Source: Paenibacillus macerans (GTDB taxonomy: Bacteria; Bacillota; Bacilli; Paenibacillales; Paenibacillaceae). From it: a DNA stretch of 64,000 nucleotides. Of the stretch, positions 1 to 10,110 are shown piece by piece. The stretch lies in assembly GCF_900454495.1 (NCBI RefSeq), contig NZ_UGSI01000001.1, positions 3,534,001 through 3,598,000 on the forward strand, written 5' to 3'. Each line of letters opens with the position of its first letter. The first letter of the stretch is position 1. The notes beneath the pieces were generated by a model. The model made no database searches and had not been told where the DNA came from. It worked only from the letters and a program-made list of their open reading frames with translations. Position numbers and translations under genes: made by a program.

Positions 1-3000
1 AGCAGGTTTGCCATCCGCCATAACCTTGACTGCGGGAACGAAAACCAGTTTTCCGGCCGCTTCATTGTACATAACCGCTGCTACCAAACCACTATCGACT
101 CCGCCCGGCAGCGAGATCGTTCGGCTGAGGTACGTGTTCCCGAAATCCGTGATTTCCCGCTCCTGACCGTCCGCAGTAAGAAGCAGCACTTTGAACCCGA
201 TTGTCGCAGAGCCCGTAAGGGTTACTCCCTGATTCGCGGCGGCCTTGGCGATCTCCGCCTGTTCGGACGTTTTGGCCGATAAAATGGAAATTCGTATGGA
301 TGCACCCGCCCCGGATGAACTTGATGCGCCGGTGCCGATGAAACCGGAACTACCCGAAATGATCGCCTGAAGCGGGATTCTATAGCTTGCCAGCGCGGTA
401 CGAATGGCCAGCGTTACATTCCCGTTTACAGCCCCGTCTTTATTAACCGAAAGGAGCGTATCCGCAGGCAGGGAAATCACGGTTCCCCCCTCGAGGTCCG
501 TCAGCTTCACCACCAGTTCGCCCCGGCTGCTTGAGGCGGCTGCCGCTAGTACGTTCTTCAACACCTCAGGCTTGACGGAGACCTGATTCACCGTCTGGCC
601 GTCGGCGCTGCGGACAACTTCAACCTGCAGCATATCGCCCACAAGCTCATACGCCGCATTTCCGGAGGCGGATTCCCCGGACGGAGTAGCCGTTCCCGGG
701 GTGGGCGCCCCTCCGGATCCTGACGAACCCTTCCCGCCACTGCCGCCACTGCCGCCGCTACCACCACTGCCGCCGCCGTTACCGCCGCTGCCGCCGCTTG
801 GCTTCGCCCGCTCGACGATCCGGCCATCCACGACCGGAGAGACCGTACCACCCAGCCGCCCGATATTCTCGATAAAAATCTCGTAATCGGGATACCCCAG
901 ATCCTCGTGGTAAGCCCCGGCGGCGATCGCTTCGGCGAAGGAGCTGTAGCCGTCCCCGCCGTTCGCCACGAAGCTGTTGGTCGCAAGCCGGTAAGTGGAA
1001 GACAGATTTAACGGAACATAAGCGCCGCCTTGCTTGATTTGTACGTCAAAAACACGGCTTCCTGCCGGCTGGGCGGGATCCCACTTAAACTTCATGCCGG
1101 CGATTTGCGGGAATTTTCCCGGAAGGTCGGTCAACTTGGCTCCGCTGATTCCGTTTTCCAATCCATCCTTCAACTGCTTCCCGGTGACGTCCAGCACGTA
1201 CAGCGTATTGCCGAACGGCATCACCGTCCGCAGTTCGCCCATCGTGATCTCGCCTTGGTCGATGGAGGCGCGTATTCCGCCGCCGTTCATAATGGCGATT
1301 TGCGTTCCTTTGAGCTGCTGCGCTTTGGCCAGCATGCCGTCGGCGATCAGATTGCCCAGGTTCGTTTCCTTAGAACGCACATTGGCACGTTCACCGTCAA
1401 GAACGACCGCCGCCGTTCCGATCACCTGCTTCTTCAATTCTTCGAGCTCCGCCTTGAGAGGATCAAGCATCGCCTTCGCTGCGGCGTCTTCGGCAACCTG
1501 GCCGTTCACCGGAACCAGGCTGCCCGACGTTTGTCCGGGACCCGTCAAAACCCGGCCTTGCTCATCGAACACCAGGTCTGACCGGCCGAGGTACTTGCCC
1601 CATTCGTTTGCCTGAACGATGACGGTCGGCGTTTGATGGACGCTGTCGGTGACAATTTCCGGCGCGTCCAGCTTCGTATGCGTATGACCGCCAACGATCA
1701 AATCGATGCCTTCAACTTCGGCGGCCAGCTTCTGATCCCGTGCGTACCCGAGATGCGAGAGGCCGATGATGATATTCAGTCCGTCCCGCTGCATGGCGGC
1801 GACGGTCGCTTCAGCGGCTTGAACCGCTTCGTTGAACGTCACGTCCTTGCCCGGGCTGGACGTATAAGCCGTATCTTCCGTCGTCAGGCCGAACACCCCG
1901 ACCTTGTGGCCCCCTACTTCAAGAACGACATAAGGATAAACGCCCGCGTGCTCCGTCGTTTTCGGCGCGCTGACGTCAATGTTGGCCGGCGATTTCAGGA
2001 GCGGCGCGATGTTGCTGTCCTTACTGAAAGCGATATTGGAGCTGACCAGCGGAAACCGGGCTTTTTTGATGAAATCGGCCAGCACCCTCGTACCTTTATC
2101 GAACTCATGGTTGCCGAAAGTCATGGCGTCATATCCCATGTAATTCATAAATTCAAGATCACTTAGGCCCTGCCATTTGGTGAAATACAAATCCCCGGAA
2201 AAAACATCCCCGGCGTCCAGCAGCAAGCTGTCGCCGCCCTCGGCGCGGATTTGCTTCACCAGCGTGGCGCGTCTGGCCACATCGTCCAAATGCGCATGCG
2301 TGTCATTCGTGTGCATCACCGTCAGCTTCCAGGTGTCCCCGCCATCCTGCGCGGGCCGTACCGTCACCTGAGCTTCGGCCACGCCGGAGCCGTCTTCGCT
2401 TAACGCGGTAATTACGGCCTGCCCGGCTGCCGCCGGCGTAACGGTTCCGTCCGCGTCAACGGCAGCGACGGATGAATCGGAAGTCGACCAAACGACCTTT
2501 CCCCCGCTGCCTGCCGAACCGCCGGCCGGCGTCACCGTTGCCGTCAATTTTTCCGCCGCGCCGCCTGCGGTGAGTGTCAGCGAGGTTTTATCCAGGCTCA
2601 CCTTCGTCACCTGCAGCTCCAAAGCCGCTACCGTGCCGCTTACTTCGTTGGCGACCAGCAGCAATGGCAGCCCCGTCGGGCTTTCAACAGCCGGCACAAA
2701 CTCCAGCCCCTCCGGCCCGGTATCCGTATTCAGCCCCGCGTTAAAGTCGCGCGTATTCGTGTAGTTGGCGAAGACCGGTTTTTCCGGATCGGTCACGTCG
2801 TAAACCATCACCCCGCCGATTCGCTCAAGCCCGGTAAAAGCAAATGCTTTGCTCCCGACTTGGCCGACGGTAACGTATTCGGGCTCGGGGCCTTTTTTCG
2901 GACTCCGTTTATCGAAATTCGCTTTGCTGTGGTTGGAGTTAAAATAGTCCGGCAGCCGCTCGGCCGTCACCCGTTCAAAATCGTTCCCGCTATCGTATAC

Positions 3001-4698
3001 CTGCTGCATGGTGTCGGCATCCCACACCGAAAACGAGCGTGCTCCATATAGATAGACCCCGTCCGGGCCCATATCGCTGGCCGTTTCCACCTCGCCGTAA
3101 CGCGAACCGTTTTCTTGTAAAAAGCGTCCCGCTTGCGAGTCCGGATCCAGCCCCTTCAGCTTTTTGATTTTAGTTACGTTGGTGCGCCCCGGCCATTCGG
3201 TTCCGTCGCCTTCGTTGGCCGTGAACAAATATGTTTTTCCGCCTACCGTGTAGGCATCGATGCCGTCCGGCATGTACATCCCTTTGAACGGCACGTTTTC
3301 CAGATTGATGATTTGGTCTTCAATCAGGTCCAAAGCGTTGTTCGGGTCGCTCAAATCCTTAAACCCAAGCCCGCGAACGTAAAGAACCTCCGCTTTGCCG
3401 ATATCGATCGCGGCAATCGCGTTGTTCTCCTGCAAGGATACGTATGCCGTAGTCTCGTCGCCGGAGAGCGCGATATATTCGGGCTCCAGGTCGAAGACGG
3501 CGTCTTCCTTGGCGCCGCTGCCGGCAATCATGCCATCGGCGTCGGCCTTGCCCCGGATATGCACCAGATCATCGATCACGGACGGATCGTCGAACTTCAC
3601 GCGGCGGATTTGCCCCTGCGCCGTATCGACGATCGTAACGCTGCCTTCGGGGTCGATCCCGGCTTCGCGCGGCTCGCCCTCGTCCGCCGTCAAAATGTAC
3701 CGGCCGTCCGAGGTATACTTGACCATGTCGGGCTGAACGCCGGCTTCGTATTCATCCAGCAAATTCCCGTCATAATCGAGCACGAGGATTTTGCCGCTTT
3801 TGGCCGCATCGGCTTCCTGCACGGCGGCGGCGATCTTTTTCGTGGCCGTGTTAATGTCAAGGCTCGTCAAATCGCCGAATGTAAAACCGTTCTTCTCAAC
3901 GAGGCTTTTGACATCGACCGTTTTCTCCCTTGTCAGCGTGCCGCCTTCCGCCAGCGGAACGATATCGATGCTCGGCGGTTCGGACGACCCGTTTACCAGA
4001 TAAAACTTTCCGTTGTCCTTGTTGTATTTGACGATTTCGGCGACACCGCCGTCCTCGTTTGCAGCCCCCACGGAATAAGAAGCGATTTTTCGGATCTGCA
4101 GCGTGTCCTCCAGGGGGGCCTGCTTCTGGCCGGCGGCAACCGTCAACTGCAGAACCGCTTCTGCCCGGCTAGGTTCGGCCGCGCTGTCCGTCAAGGTTAC
4201 TTTAATTTCATGGGTGCCTTCCGTGCCGGCAGCAGGGGTTCCCGTTATCTTCCCGTTTTGAGCATCCAAAACGAGCCCGTTCGGAAGCCCTTCCGCCGCA
4301 AAGCCATAAGGCGGCTCACCGCCGTAAACGGCGATCGTCGCCGAATATGGCGAGCCGACAACGGCTTGCGGCAAATTTTGCGCGGCAATACCGAGCCCGT
4401 CATCCGCAGCAAGCAGGGCCTGGCCGGCGGTGCCGCCGGTCCCGGCCGCATCCGTACCGGCGGGGGCAGCTTCAGGTTGGACGGCGTTTGTTTCGGCGGC
4501 GCTATCCTCCGCTTGGGGGGCGTTTGCACCCGCCCCATCCCCTCCTGCTCCCTCCGAGCCGTGGGCCGACTGCGTCACCTGAGAGTTTTCCGCGGCAGAG
4601 CTTTCCGCAGCGGCCGCCCATTCGCCCGGACCTGCCAAGCTGACGAGTAACGCCGCAGCCAAAAGTGTTGAAACCGCTTTTGAACCTCTTTTCGTCAA
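1..4698 (-). CDS. Secreted choice-of-anchor I / 5'-nucleotidase multidomain protein (3' end beyond window)
   Basis: The minus frame is open for 1566 codons from a TTG at 4698 to the window edge, so the C-terminus is missing. The TTG follows GGGAGG with good spacing and opens a signal peptide (TKRGSK, then a hydrophobic stretch ending near AAAA at about residue 30). In order I read a Pro/Ala-rich linker, a putative-Ig domain (about 105-170), a beta-propeller-like choice-of-anchor I domain (about 175-690) and a Big_2-type Ig domain (about 700-780). Next come a calcineurin-like metallophosphoesterase with HTNDTHAHL near 795 and GNHEFDKG near 861, then the 5'-nucleotidase C-terminal domain with NGGGIR (about 1050-1265). 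A Gly/Ser linker (nt about 709-803) and an unassigned beta-rich region follow. The family hydrolyses nucleotides outside the cell to scavenge phosphate and nucleosides. Related Paenibacillus proteins often end in SLH cell-wall anchors, which would lie outside this window; that part is inference. Confidence 0.9.
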   Translation of the reverse strand, partial: MTKRGSKAVSTLLAAALLVSLAGPGEWAAAAESSAAENSQVTQSAHGSEGAGGDGAGANAPQAEDSAAETNAVQPEAAPAGTDAAGTGGTAGQALLAADDGLGIAAQNLPQAVVGSPYSATIAVYGGEPPYGFAAEGLPNGLVLDAQNGKITGTPAAGTEGTHEIKVTLTDSAAEPSRAEAVLQLTVAAGQKQAPLEDTLQIRKIASYSVGAANEDGGVAEIVKYNKDNGKFYLVNGSSEPPSIDIVPLAEGGTLTREKTVDVKSLVEKNGFTFGDLTSLDINTATKKIAAAVQEADAAKSGKILVLDYDGNLLDEYEAGVQPDMVKYTSDGRYILTADEGEPREAGIDPEGSVTIVDTAQGQIRRVKFDDPSVIDDLVHIRGKADADGMIAGSGAKEDAVFDLEPEYIALSGDETTAYVSLQENNAIAAIDIGKAEVLYVRGLGFKDLSDPNNALDLIEDQIINLENVPFKGMYMPDGIDAYTVGGKTYLFTANEGDGTEWPGRTNVTKIKKLKGLDPDSQAGRFLQENGSRYGEVETASDMGPDGVYLYGARSFSVWDADTMQQVYDSGNDFERVTAERLPDYFNSNHSKANFDKRSPKKGPEPEYVTVGQVGSKAFAFTGLERIGGVMVYDVTDPEKPVFANYTNTRDFNAGLNTDTGPEGLEFVPAVESPTGLPLLLVANEVSGTVAALELQVTKVSLDKTSLTLTAGGAAEKLTATVTPAGGSAGSGGKVVWSTSDSSVAAVDADGTVTPAAAGQAVITALSEDGSGVAEAQVTVRPAQDGGDTWKLTVMHTNDTHAHLDDVARRATLVKQIRAEGGDSLLLDAGDVFSGDLYFTKWQGLSDLEFMNYMGYDAMTFGNHEFDKGTRVLADFIKKARFPLVSSNIAFSKDSNIAPLLKSPANIDVSAPKTTEHAGVYPYVVLEVGGHKVGVFGLTTEDTAYTSSPGKDVTFNEAVQAAEATVAAMQRDGLNIIIGLSHLGYARDQKLAAEVEGIDLIVGGHTHTKLDAPEIVTDSVHQTPTVIVQANEWGKYLGRSDLVFDEQGRVLTGPGQTSGSLVPVNGQVAEDAAAKAMLDPLKAELEELKKQVIGTAAVVLDGERANVRSKETNLGNLIADGMLAKAQQLKGTQIAIMNGGGIRASIDQGEITMGELRTVMPFGNTLYVLDVTGKQLKDGLENGISGAKLTDLPGKFPQIAGMKFKWDPAQPAGSRVFDVQIKQGGAYVPLNLSSTYRLATNSFVANGGDGYSSFAEAIAAGAYHEDLGYPDYEIFIENIGRLGGTVSPVVDGRIVERAKPSGGSGGNGGGSGGSGGSGGSGGKGSSGSGGAPTPGTATPSGESASGNAAYELVGDMLQVEVVRSADGQTVNQVSVKPEVLKNVLAAAASSSRGELVVKLTDLEGGTVISLPADTLLSVNKDGAVNGNVTLAIRTALASYRIPLQAIISGSSGFIGTGASSSSGAGASIRISILSAKTSEQAEIAKAAANQGVTLTGSATIGFKVLLLTADGQEREITDFGNTYLSRTISLPGGVDSGLVAAVMYNEAAGKLVFVPAVKVMADGKPA

Positions 4699-4895
4699 AC
4701 CGATTCCTCCCTAACTTCATCTATCATATTTTCATAGAAGTTTAGCGGGGAATTGTTATCGGAGAACGCTTTTTTTCTGAATTTTTGTAAAATAATTGTT
4801 AATAGATATAGATTCATAACTCAACTTTCGCAGAACAAACATCAGCTTGGCCCCTGCGTTGAATGCTTGAGGATAGGGAAGTGGGGGAAGGAGCG

Positions 4896-6490
4896 GCAGA
4901 TCAACACTACCTGTCCGGAGGCTTTGCACGATTATCCCGTTTGATCAGGTAGCTGAGAGATGATCATGCATCAGAGAAACAGACAAGCTCGGGAGAAGAA
5001 AATTTGGTGGAGAAGCAGATAGGTTCGAGATAATTTAGACGGGCATAGGCCATAGGAGAAGAAATCAGGTTTCGAGGAGGTGAAACAGACCGGACAAGAG
5101 AAGATCAAGGACAAGACGCGAGGGAAACGAAATGACCGTGATTATGCTGTATCCTGAACCCTTCCATCTGCAGCAACGCTCGCACTGTTCATGCTAACCC
5201 CTACCCATTAAGTTGTTCTGCATCAAACTCCCCCCATCGTTTCCAGCGTCCCGATCAGGCCGCAGCCGCAAGGGGCTGATTCGGTTGGCGCGCGATTAGC
5301 CGGCGGTAAGGGATCGCCCGAATCGCCACACACATTTGCAGTAACTGCTGCCGCATCGTTTCTTCCGCTCCGGGCCGTCCTCCTTGCAGGCGCAACCGGC
5401 GGCGTCCGGTGTATTCGTTTAGGTACGCCTGCAGATGCTTCAGCCCCAAGGCTCCATACGTACTCTTCAGCGATTCCCACGCCTCTCTCACCACTTTCCG
5501 CAAGGGCGCATACAGCCGAAAGGCCTGAGGGAACAACTGCACCTCCGATGTACAGACATCCACATGCCCATTGATAAACGTGTTTAGATCGTGACGGTTT
5601 GCCCTTTTTTCGCCTCCCCGCTTATGCGGCACCAGGCGGATTTTGACCCGCTCCGGCTCGCCCGAATCCTTGACCGTGCAGCCGGCTACGACCGCCGAGG
5701 CGTACGGATGCGAAACCTGACACCGGGACGGATTACGCCCATACTGATCGCTGTTCACCTTCACGTCTCCGGAGAGCAGCTCCCGGGCATCGAACTCCCC
5801 CACGGCATGACGTATTTTGTGCAGCATCGACCAGGCGGTTTTGTAGGCGACCCGGATCACCTTGCTCAGCCGCAGCGCCGAGATGCCGCCCTCCAGCAGG
5901 AATAAATCCAGGGCCTCGAACCACTTGAGCAAGGGCAGATGCGTTCCTTCAAAAATCGTGCCGACCAAAGGCGATGTTTGATGCTTGCACTTTCCGCACT
6001 CGAACAAAGGGATATGCCGGGAGGTCAGATAGCTGCACCGGGTGTGAGCGCAACGCGGGCAGACGAAGCCGTTTGGCCACTTCATCGCGATCAGCGCCTC
6101 CATGCAGTCCTGCTCGCTGTTAAAACGGCTGCTGAATGGCTGAAGTTCCGTTCCCGTATTGACTTCCATATCCGCTCGTCCCCCCGAATCAAGAATATAC
6201 GAACATAGGTTCCATTTATTTCATTATAGCAAACGCACGTTCCCTTATCAAGCCGAAAATCTCACCTGAACCGCCTCATTTTTTCCTCATCTTTTTTGTT
6301 TTTTTCTTCCCTCTTTTTTTGCCCCCTTTGCTCTAGCCCCCCTGCTCCCTGAACGAAAGGAATAATCGTGCAAAGGCAGGCAGCAGGCAACAGGCAGGAA
6401 CACCAAGACACGAACCCTTTAGACAGTCCCTTTAGCCCCTTCACCTGGCGTCGATTTGTGACACAGCTCGAAACGACTACGGTGCAAAAG
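4896..6490 (-). mobile_element. IS1595-like insertion sequence, copy A
   Basis: The limits are set by where similarity to copy B (35215-36788) and to the short derivative (49752-50062) stops. Each copy carries an internal inverted repeat TTTGCACGATTATCC, here at 4923-4937 and, as TTTGCACGATTATTCC, at 6359-6374. The similarity runs further inward through a TCAGG motif and also continues outward: on the left to GCAGATCAAC, on the right to a segment containing GTCACAAATCGAC. The true termini therefore lie outside the obvious inverted repeat. No 8-bp target duplication could be identified. One transposase gene is present. Confidence 0.75.
5255..6169 (-). CDS. IS1595-like (ISXO2-type) transposase, copy A
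   Basis: This 304-residue protein has an N-terminal zinc ribbon (CPRC at about 38-41, then C-x2-C in FECGKCKHQ) followed by a region typical of IS1595-family transposases. That region includes the LLEGGISALRLS helix, MLHKIRHAVG, and a C-terminal GLKHLQAYLNEY motif equivalent to the KHLQRYLDEF of the family. The start is the ATG at 6169. It is preceded by an A/T-rich TATAATG-containing leader and GGGGGGACGAGCGGAT, which copy B shares. The copies differ at roughly one residue in ten. Where family members normally show VEVDETY, both copies read GDVKVNSDQYG, so the usual first catalytic Asp is not obvious. Whether the enzyme is active cannot be judged from sequence. Confidence 0.85.
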   Translation of the reverse strand: MEVNTGTELQPFSSRFNSEQDCMEALIAMKWPNGFVCPRCAHTRCSYLTSRHIPLFECGKCKHQTSPLVGTIFEGTHLPLLKWFEALDLFLLEGGISALRLSKVIRVAYKTAWSMLHKIRHAVGEFDARELLSGDVKVNSDQYGRNPSRCQVSHPYASAVVAGCTVKDSGEPERVKIRLVPHKRGGEKRANRHDLNTFINGHVDVCTSEVQLFPQAFRLYAPLRKVVREAWESLKSTYGALGLKHLQAYLNEYTGRRRLRLQGGRPGAEETMRQQLLQMCVAIRAIPYRRLIARQPNQPLAAAA

Positions 6491-6756
6491 TGTCCGCCTT
6501 TGATTCAGCGTCAATTCCGGCAATGGATTGCTGCTTTGCCCAGCTACAATCAAGGCTTGTCTGCCGATTTTTTTACTGCGAAAGTTGAGTCGTAAATTCA
6601 GCAATAAACGGACAAAAAACGCCCGAAGGCGTTCGTGAAATGCAGAAAAAGTGCAAGCGATGTTCGCCAAAATGCGGTGGCATATCGACTGCCCCAATCG
6701 GCGGCAGTTTTAGCGGTATAACTTTTTCCCCACGTCCGCAAACAGCGCACTTCCGG

Positions 6757-7599
6757 CTACCCCTTGATCGCGCCTTCCGCCATTCCGGACATAATCCGCT
6801 TGCTGAAAATGGCGCAGACGGTAATCGTCGGGATCGTCGCCATCAGAATCGCCGCAAACATCGGGGCATAATCGGTCGTATACTGGTCCTTGAAGTTGGA
6901 CAGGCCGACCGGCAGCGTCATTTTCAACGGGTCCGATATAAAAACGAGCGCCACGAGCAGCTCATTCCAGATGCTGACGAAGCTGAAGATGACGATCGTC
7001 ATCAGCGCCGATTTGGCCACCGGCAAAATGATCCGCCAAAACATCCCGTAAACGGAGCATCCGTCGATCACGGCGGCTTCCATCAGCTCGTTCGGAATCG
7101 CTCCAAGGAAGCCGCATAAAATCAAAATCGCGGCGGGCAGCGCAAACGCGGCGTAAATAATGATCAGGCCGGCTTGCGAATTGATCATCCCGATTTTGGA
7201 GAAATAGACGAATAGCGGAATCAGGGTGGCGTGAATCGGCACCATCATCCCGATCAAAAAATACCCTAACGTAAGTTTCGAGGCTTTCCAGCGCAATTTG
7301 GCCAGCGCATACGCCGCCATGGAGCTAACCACGACCACGATCAGCAAAGTAACGGCCGTAATGACCACGGAGTTGAACAAATATTTTCCCGTTCCCCCGG
7401 TCGTCCAGGCGTCCGAGTAGTTGCTCCAGATGAACTGCTCCGGAAAGCCCCACGGATTTTCATAGATTTGCGGCGTATGTTTTAAAGAATTCAAAACCAG
7501 CCACAGCAGGGGATAAAGGTAAAACAAACTTCCTATGCCAAGAAAAATGTAGATCAGCACCATTTTCAGAGGGTGCCGGCCGATGTCGTTTAGCATCAT
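6757..7599 (-). CDS. Sugar ABC transporter permease, MalG type
   Basis: This 280-residue inner-membrane permease of the carbohydrate-uptake CUT1 class has about six transmembrane segments. The EAA loop that docks the ATPase reads ELMEAAVIDGCSVYG and continues to IILP. The family translocates oligosaccharide delivered by the lipoprotein encoded upstream. The ATG at 7599 is chosen because AAAGGGGATGG precedes it; the next codon is also ATG. It lies 17 bp after the MalF-type permease. As the last gene of the xylo-oligosaccharide locus it is followed by no ATPase gene, as is usual for Bacillota that use a shared MsmX-type ATPase. Substrate specificity for xylan products is inferred from neighbours. 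Confidence 0.93.
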   Translation of the reverse strand: MMLNDIGRHPLKMVLIYIFLGIGSLFYLYPLLWLVLNSLKHTPQIYENPWGFPEQFIWSNYSDAWTTGGTGKYLFNSVVITAVTLLIVVVVSSMAAYALAKLRWKASKLTLGYFLIGMMVPIHATLIPLFVYFSKIGMINSQAGLIIIYAAFALPAAILILCGFLGAIPNELMEAAVIDGCSVYGMFWRIILPVAKSALMTIVIFSFVSIWNELLVALVFISDPLKMTLPVGLSNFKDQYTTDYAPMFAAILMATIPTITVCAIFSKRIMSGMAEGAIKG

Positions 7600-7616
7600 G
7601 GGAACGCCATCCCCTT

Positions 7617-8504
7617 TCAGTTTTCCTGATCCGTCATGCGGAACAGCTTGTTGATGATGACGGTAACCACCAGGCACATGACCAGCAAAACGACGGCCAT
7701 CGCATCGCCGTAACCGTACTCCGACTGGTCGAACGACCGGTAATAAAGATAGGAAGCAAGCACCTGCGTGCGGTTGGCCGGACCGCCGCCCGTCATCACA
7801 AAAATCAAATCGAAAAACTTCAGCGACCCGATCGAAATCAAAATCGTGTTCACCTTCGTAATCGGCTTGACCAGCGGCAGCGTGATGTGTTTGACTACCT
7901 TCCAGCCCGTAGCCCCGTCGATCCGCGCCGCCTCGAAAATGTCGGCGGAAATGTTCTGAATCGCCGCGATAAACAAAATCATCGTATACCCGACGAACTG
8001 CCAGGACGTAACGATCGCGATCGCCCACATCGCCGTTTTCGGCTCCGACAGCCACGGCCGGGCCCACGCTTCCAGACCCGCCGCCTGCAGCAGCGCATTG
8101 ATAATCCCCATGGACGGATCGTAAATAAAGGTCCACATCATCCCGACCGCAACGCTGGAAATGACCGCCGGGGTGAAAAAGACGTTTTTAAACCATTCCT
8201 TGCCCCGCAGCCTGCCGCTCAAAAAAACGGCCAAAACGAACCCCAAACCGAGCTGCAGCACCAAGCTGACCGCGAGCAGCAGCAGCATGTTGCGGACGCC
8301 GACGCCAAACACGTTGTCTTGCGTAAACATCCGCGTATAGTTATCCAGGCCGATAAATTTCATCGGACTGATAACGTCCCATCTGAAAAAGCTGAAGTAC
8401 ACCGAGGAAACGATCGGAACAAAAACGACGGCGGTATAAATCAGCAGAGCCGGGAGAATGAAGAGCAGAATGGACATTCTGTTTCGCAGCACTTTTTCCA
8501 TCAT
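7617..8504 (-). CDS. Sugar ABC transporter permease, MalF type
   Basis: This 295-residue partner of the downstream MalG-type permease has about six transmembrane helices starting with ILLFILPALLIYTAVVF. The EAA loop contains IFEAARIDGATGWKVVKHITLP. Two ATGs sit at the start (8504 and 8501) behind GGGTGG; upstream in-frame codons lack a ribosome site and encode unlikely sequence, so they are excluded. The gene lies 58 bp after the substrate-binding lipoprotein gene and forms an uptake operon with it. The role assigned is import of xylo-oligosaccharides across the cytoplasmic membrane, inferred from the flanking GH43 and GH52 genes. Confidence 0.93.
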   Translation of the reverse strand: MMEKVLRNRMSILLFILPALLIYTAVVFVPIVSSVYFSFFRWDVISPMKFIGLDNYTRMFTQDNVFGVGVRNMLLLLAVSLVLQLGLGFVLAVFLSGRLRGKEWFKNVFFTPAVISSVAVGMMWTFIYDPSMGIINALLQAAGLEAWARPWLSEPKTAMWAIAIVTSWQFVGYTMILFIAAIQNISADIFEAARIDGATGWKVVKHITLPLVKPITKVNTILISIGSLKFFDLIFVMTGGGPANRTQVLASYLYYRSFDQSEYGYGDAMAVVLLVMCLVVTVIINKLFRMTDQEN

Positions 8505-8562
8505 TGACCACCCTATCCGAAAGGGAGCGGATTCCCTAAAAGTAAACCCGCTCCGCTTATCA

Positions 8563-9903
8563 TTACTTGTTTTCGGCGCGATAACGCTCGGTGTATGCCT
8601 GCAATTCCTTAAACGCCTCTTCCGGCGACTGCCCCGCCAAAATCGCCTGAATCGTATTGTTGTATTCATCCCCGATTTGGGCGCCGAGACCCTGATCATA
8701 GAAAATAAACATGCCTTTCATCGTCGACATTTGATCGCTTAATTTCCGGGACAGCTCCGGCACTTTCTCCGGATCAAGCTGCACGTTGGTGGCCGGGATA
8801 TCCCCGCCTTCCTCGACGATCCGCTTCTGGTATTTGTCCTCCGACCAGGTTTTCAGGAAGCGGATGGCCGCGTCCGGATCTTTCGCTTTCGCGTTGATCA
8901 CCAGGTTAAACGACGGCTGGCCCAGCCACGTGTCCAGGTCGCCTTTTCCTCCTTCAAACGTCGGGAATTTGGCGATATCCACGGCACTTTTCACTTTGGA
9001 ATCGTCCGCCGTAAGCTGGTTGATCGCCCAACTGCCGGTGACCATCATCCCCGCCCCGCCATTTTTGAACAGATTGACCATGCCGTTGTTGTCGATGCCG
9101 AGGAAGCCTTCGGGAAAAGCACCGAGCTTGGCCAGTTCCTGCATGATACGCCCGGTTTTGATGTAGGACAGGTCTTCCCAGGTGCCGCCGCCGTTCATGA
9201 TCTTGTTAAACGGTTCGTCTCCGCCGATCCGGTTGGCGACCAATTCGCTGAACAACGCGCTCGTCCACGCTTCCTTGGCACCGAAAGCAAACGGCGTGAC
9301 TTTGTTGTCCGTCAGCACCTGAATCACCTGTTTCAGCTCCTTGTAAGTGGCGGGCGCCTTCAGACCGTATTTGTCGAAAATATCTTTGTTGTAAAACAGC
9401 ACCGCCGCCGAAAATGACGTGGGTATGCCGTAAGTTTTGCCGTCGAACGAGAGCAGATTAAACGCGCCGGATGTAAAGCGCTCTTTCCATTCCGGGTCGG
9501 CCGCGAAAGCATCGTCCAGCGGCAACAGCCGTCCTGCATCCACGTACGTTTTCATTTTGCCGGCCGCATGCAGCGAAAACACATCCGGCCCGTTGTTGGC
9601 GGCAAGTCCGGCATTGATTTTCGGATAATACGGATCGCCGGGAACATGCTGAATTTCAATTTGCGCGGCGGAATCGGGCAGCGCATTAAATTCCTTGGCC
9701 AAATCCTCGCCGATTCGGGTCATGGCCGTATCGCTCGTCTGCCAGTCGTACATCACCATCCGGGTTTTGCCCTCGCCTTCCGCGGACGGGCCGCCGCTCG
9801 TATTGTCCGCAGCTTTGCCGTTTCCGCCGCCGCAGGCGGTTAAGCTGACGACTAGCGTCAGAAACGCCGCAAGGCTTGCGGTTTTCATTCTTTTTCTACT
9901 CAT
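8563..9903 (-). CDS. Extracellular sugar-binding lipoprotein of ABC importer
   Basis: This 446-residue solute-binding protein of the CUT1 family has a lipoprotein signal peptide with lipobox LTAC (Cys24), so it is predicted to be tethered to the outer face of the membrane. The fold shows typical motifs such as PFAFGAKEAW, a GxWA block (TGSWAINQL) and a C-terminal helical region. The ATG at 9903 follows GGGAGGGTTCG. It is separated by 207 bp from the YesM-type kinase and followed by the two permease genes. In this family it captures oligosaccharide and passes it to the permeases. The ligand is probably a xylan or arabinoxylan fragment, inferred from context. Confidence 0.93.
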   Translation of the reverse strand: MSRKRMKTASLAAFLTLVVSLTACGGGNGKAADNTSGGPSAEGEGKTRMVMYDWQTSDTAMTRIGEDLAKEFNALPDSAAQIEIQHVPGDPYYPKINAGLAANNGPDVFSLHAAGKMKTYVDAGRLLPLDDAFAADPEWKERFTSGAFNLLSFDGKTYGIPTSFSAAVLFYNKDIFDKYGLKAPATYKELKQVIQVLTDNKVTPFAFGAKEAWTSALFSELVANRIGGDEPFNKIMNGGGTWEDLSYIKTGRIMQELAKLGAFPEGFLGIDNNGMVNLFKNGGAGMMVTGSWAINQLTADDSKVKSAVDIAKFPTFEGGKGDLDTWLGQPSFNLVINAKAKDPDAAIRFLKTWSEDKYQKRIVEEGGDIPATNVQLDPEKVPELSRKLSDQMSTMKGMFIFYDQGLGAQIGDEYNNTIQAILAGQSPEEAFKELQAYTERYRAENK

Positions 9904-10110
9904 CCCATCGAACCCTCCCTTTGTCTCGCGCTGTTACTCTTTCATCATAAAGTTCGGGGGAAAAAACCAAAACGAGGCGGCGCCGACTTCGATGTGGAAA
10001 ATTCCGACCCGTTGCCGGATTACGGACCGTCTATTTCGGGCCGGCTGCCCAATTCCGCCCGCTGCCTGATGCCGAACCGGCCCCTTATCCTGCCCCGCCG
10101 CCGACTTCTT

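Larger units (their letters stand above)
4819..6590. mobile_element. Possible outer element remnant bounded by ACTCAACTTTCGCAG inverted repeats
   Basis: ACTCAACTTTCGCAG at 4819-4833 is repeated exactly in inverted orientation at 6576-6590, and a few more inward bases also agree. The pair lies just outside the IS1595-like copy A. The leftover sequence between these repeats and copy A (about 60 bp on the left, 85 bp on the right) has no recognisable coding content. This could be a small non-autonomous element, or the ends of a dead insertion sequence, into which copy A inserted. No family is assigned. Confidence 0.4.

Noticed and set aside
3133..4650. 505-codon plus-strand frame
   Set aside because: It is a shadow of the minus-strand 5'-nucleotidase gene, which has a signal peptide, a ribosome site and recognisable domains over the same bases.
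7600..8136. N-terminal extension of the MalG-type permease
   Set aside because: The extension is a shadow of the MalF-type gene in another frame; a proper ribosome site and family N-terminus lie at 7599.
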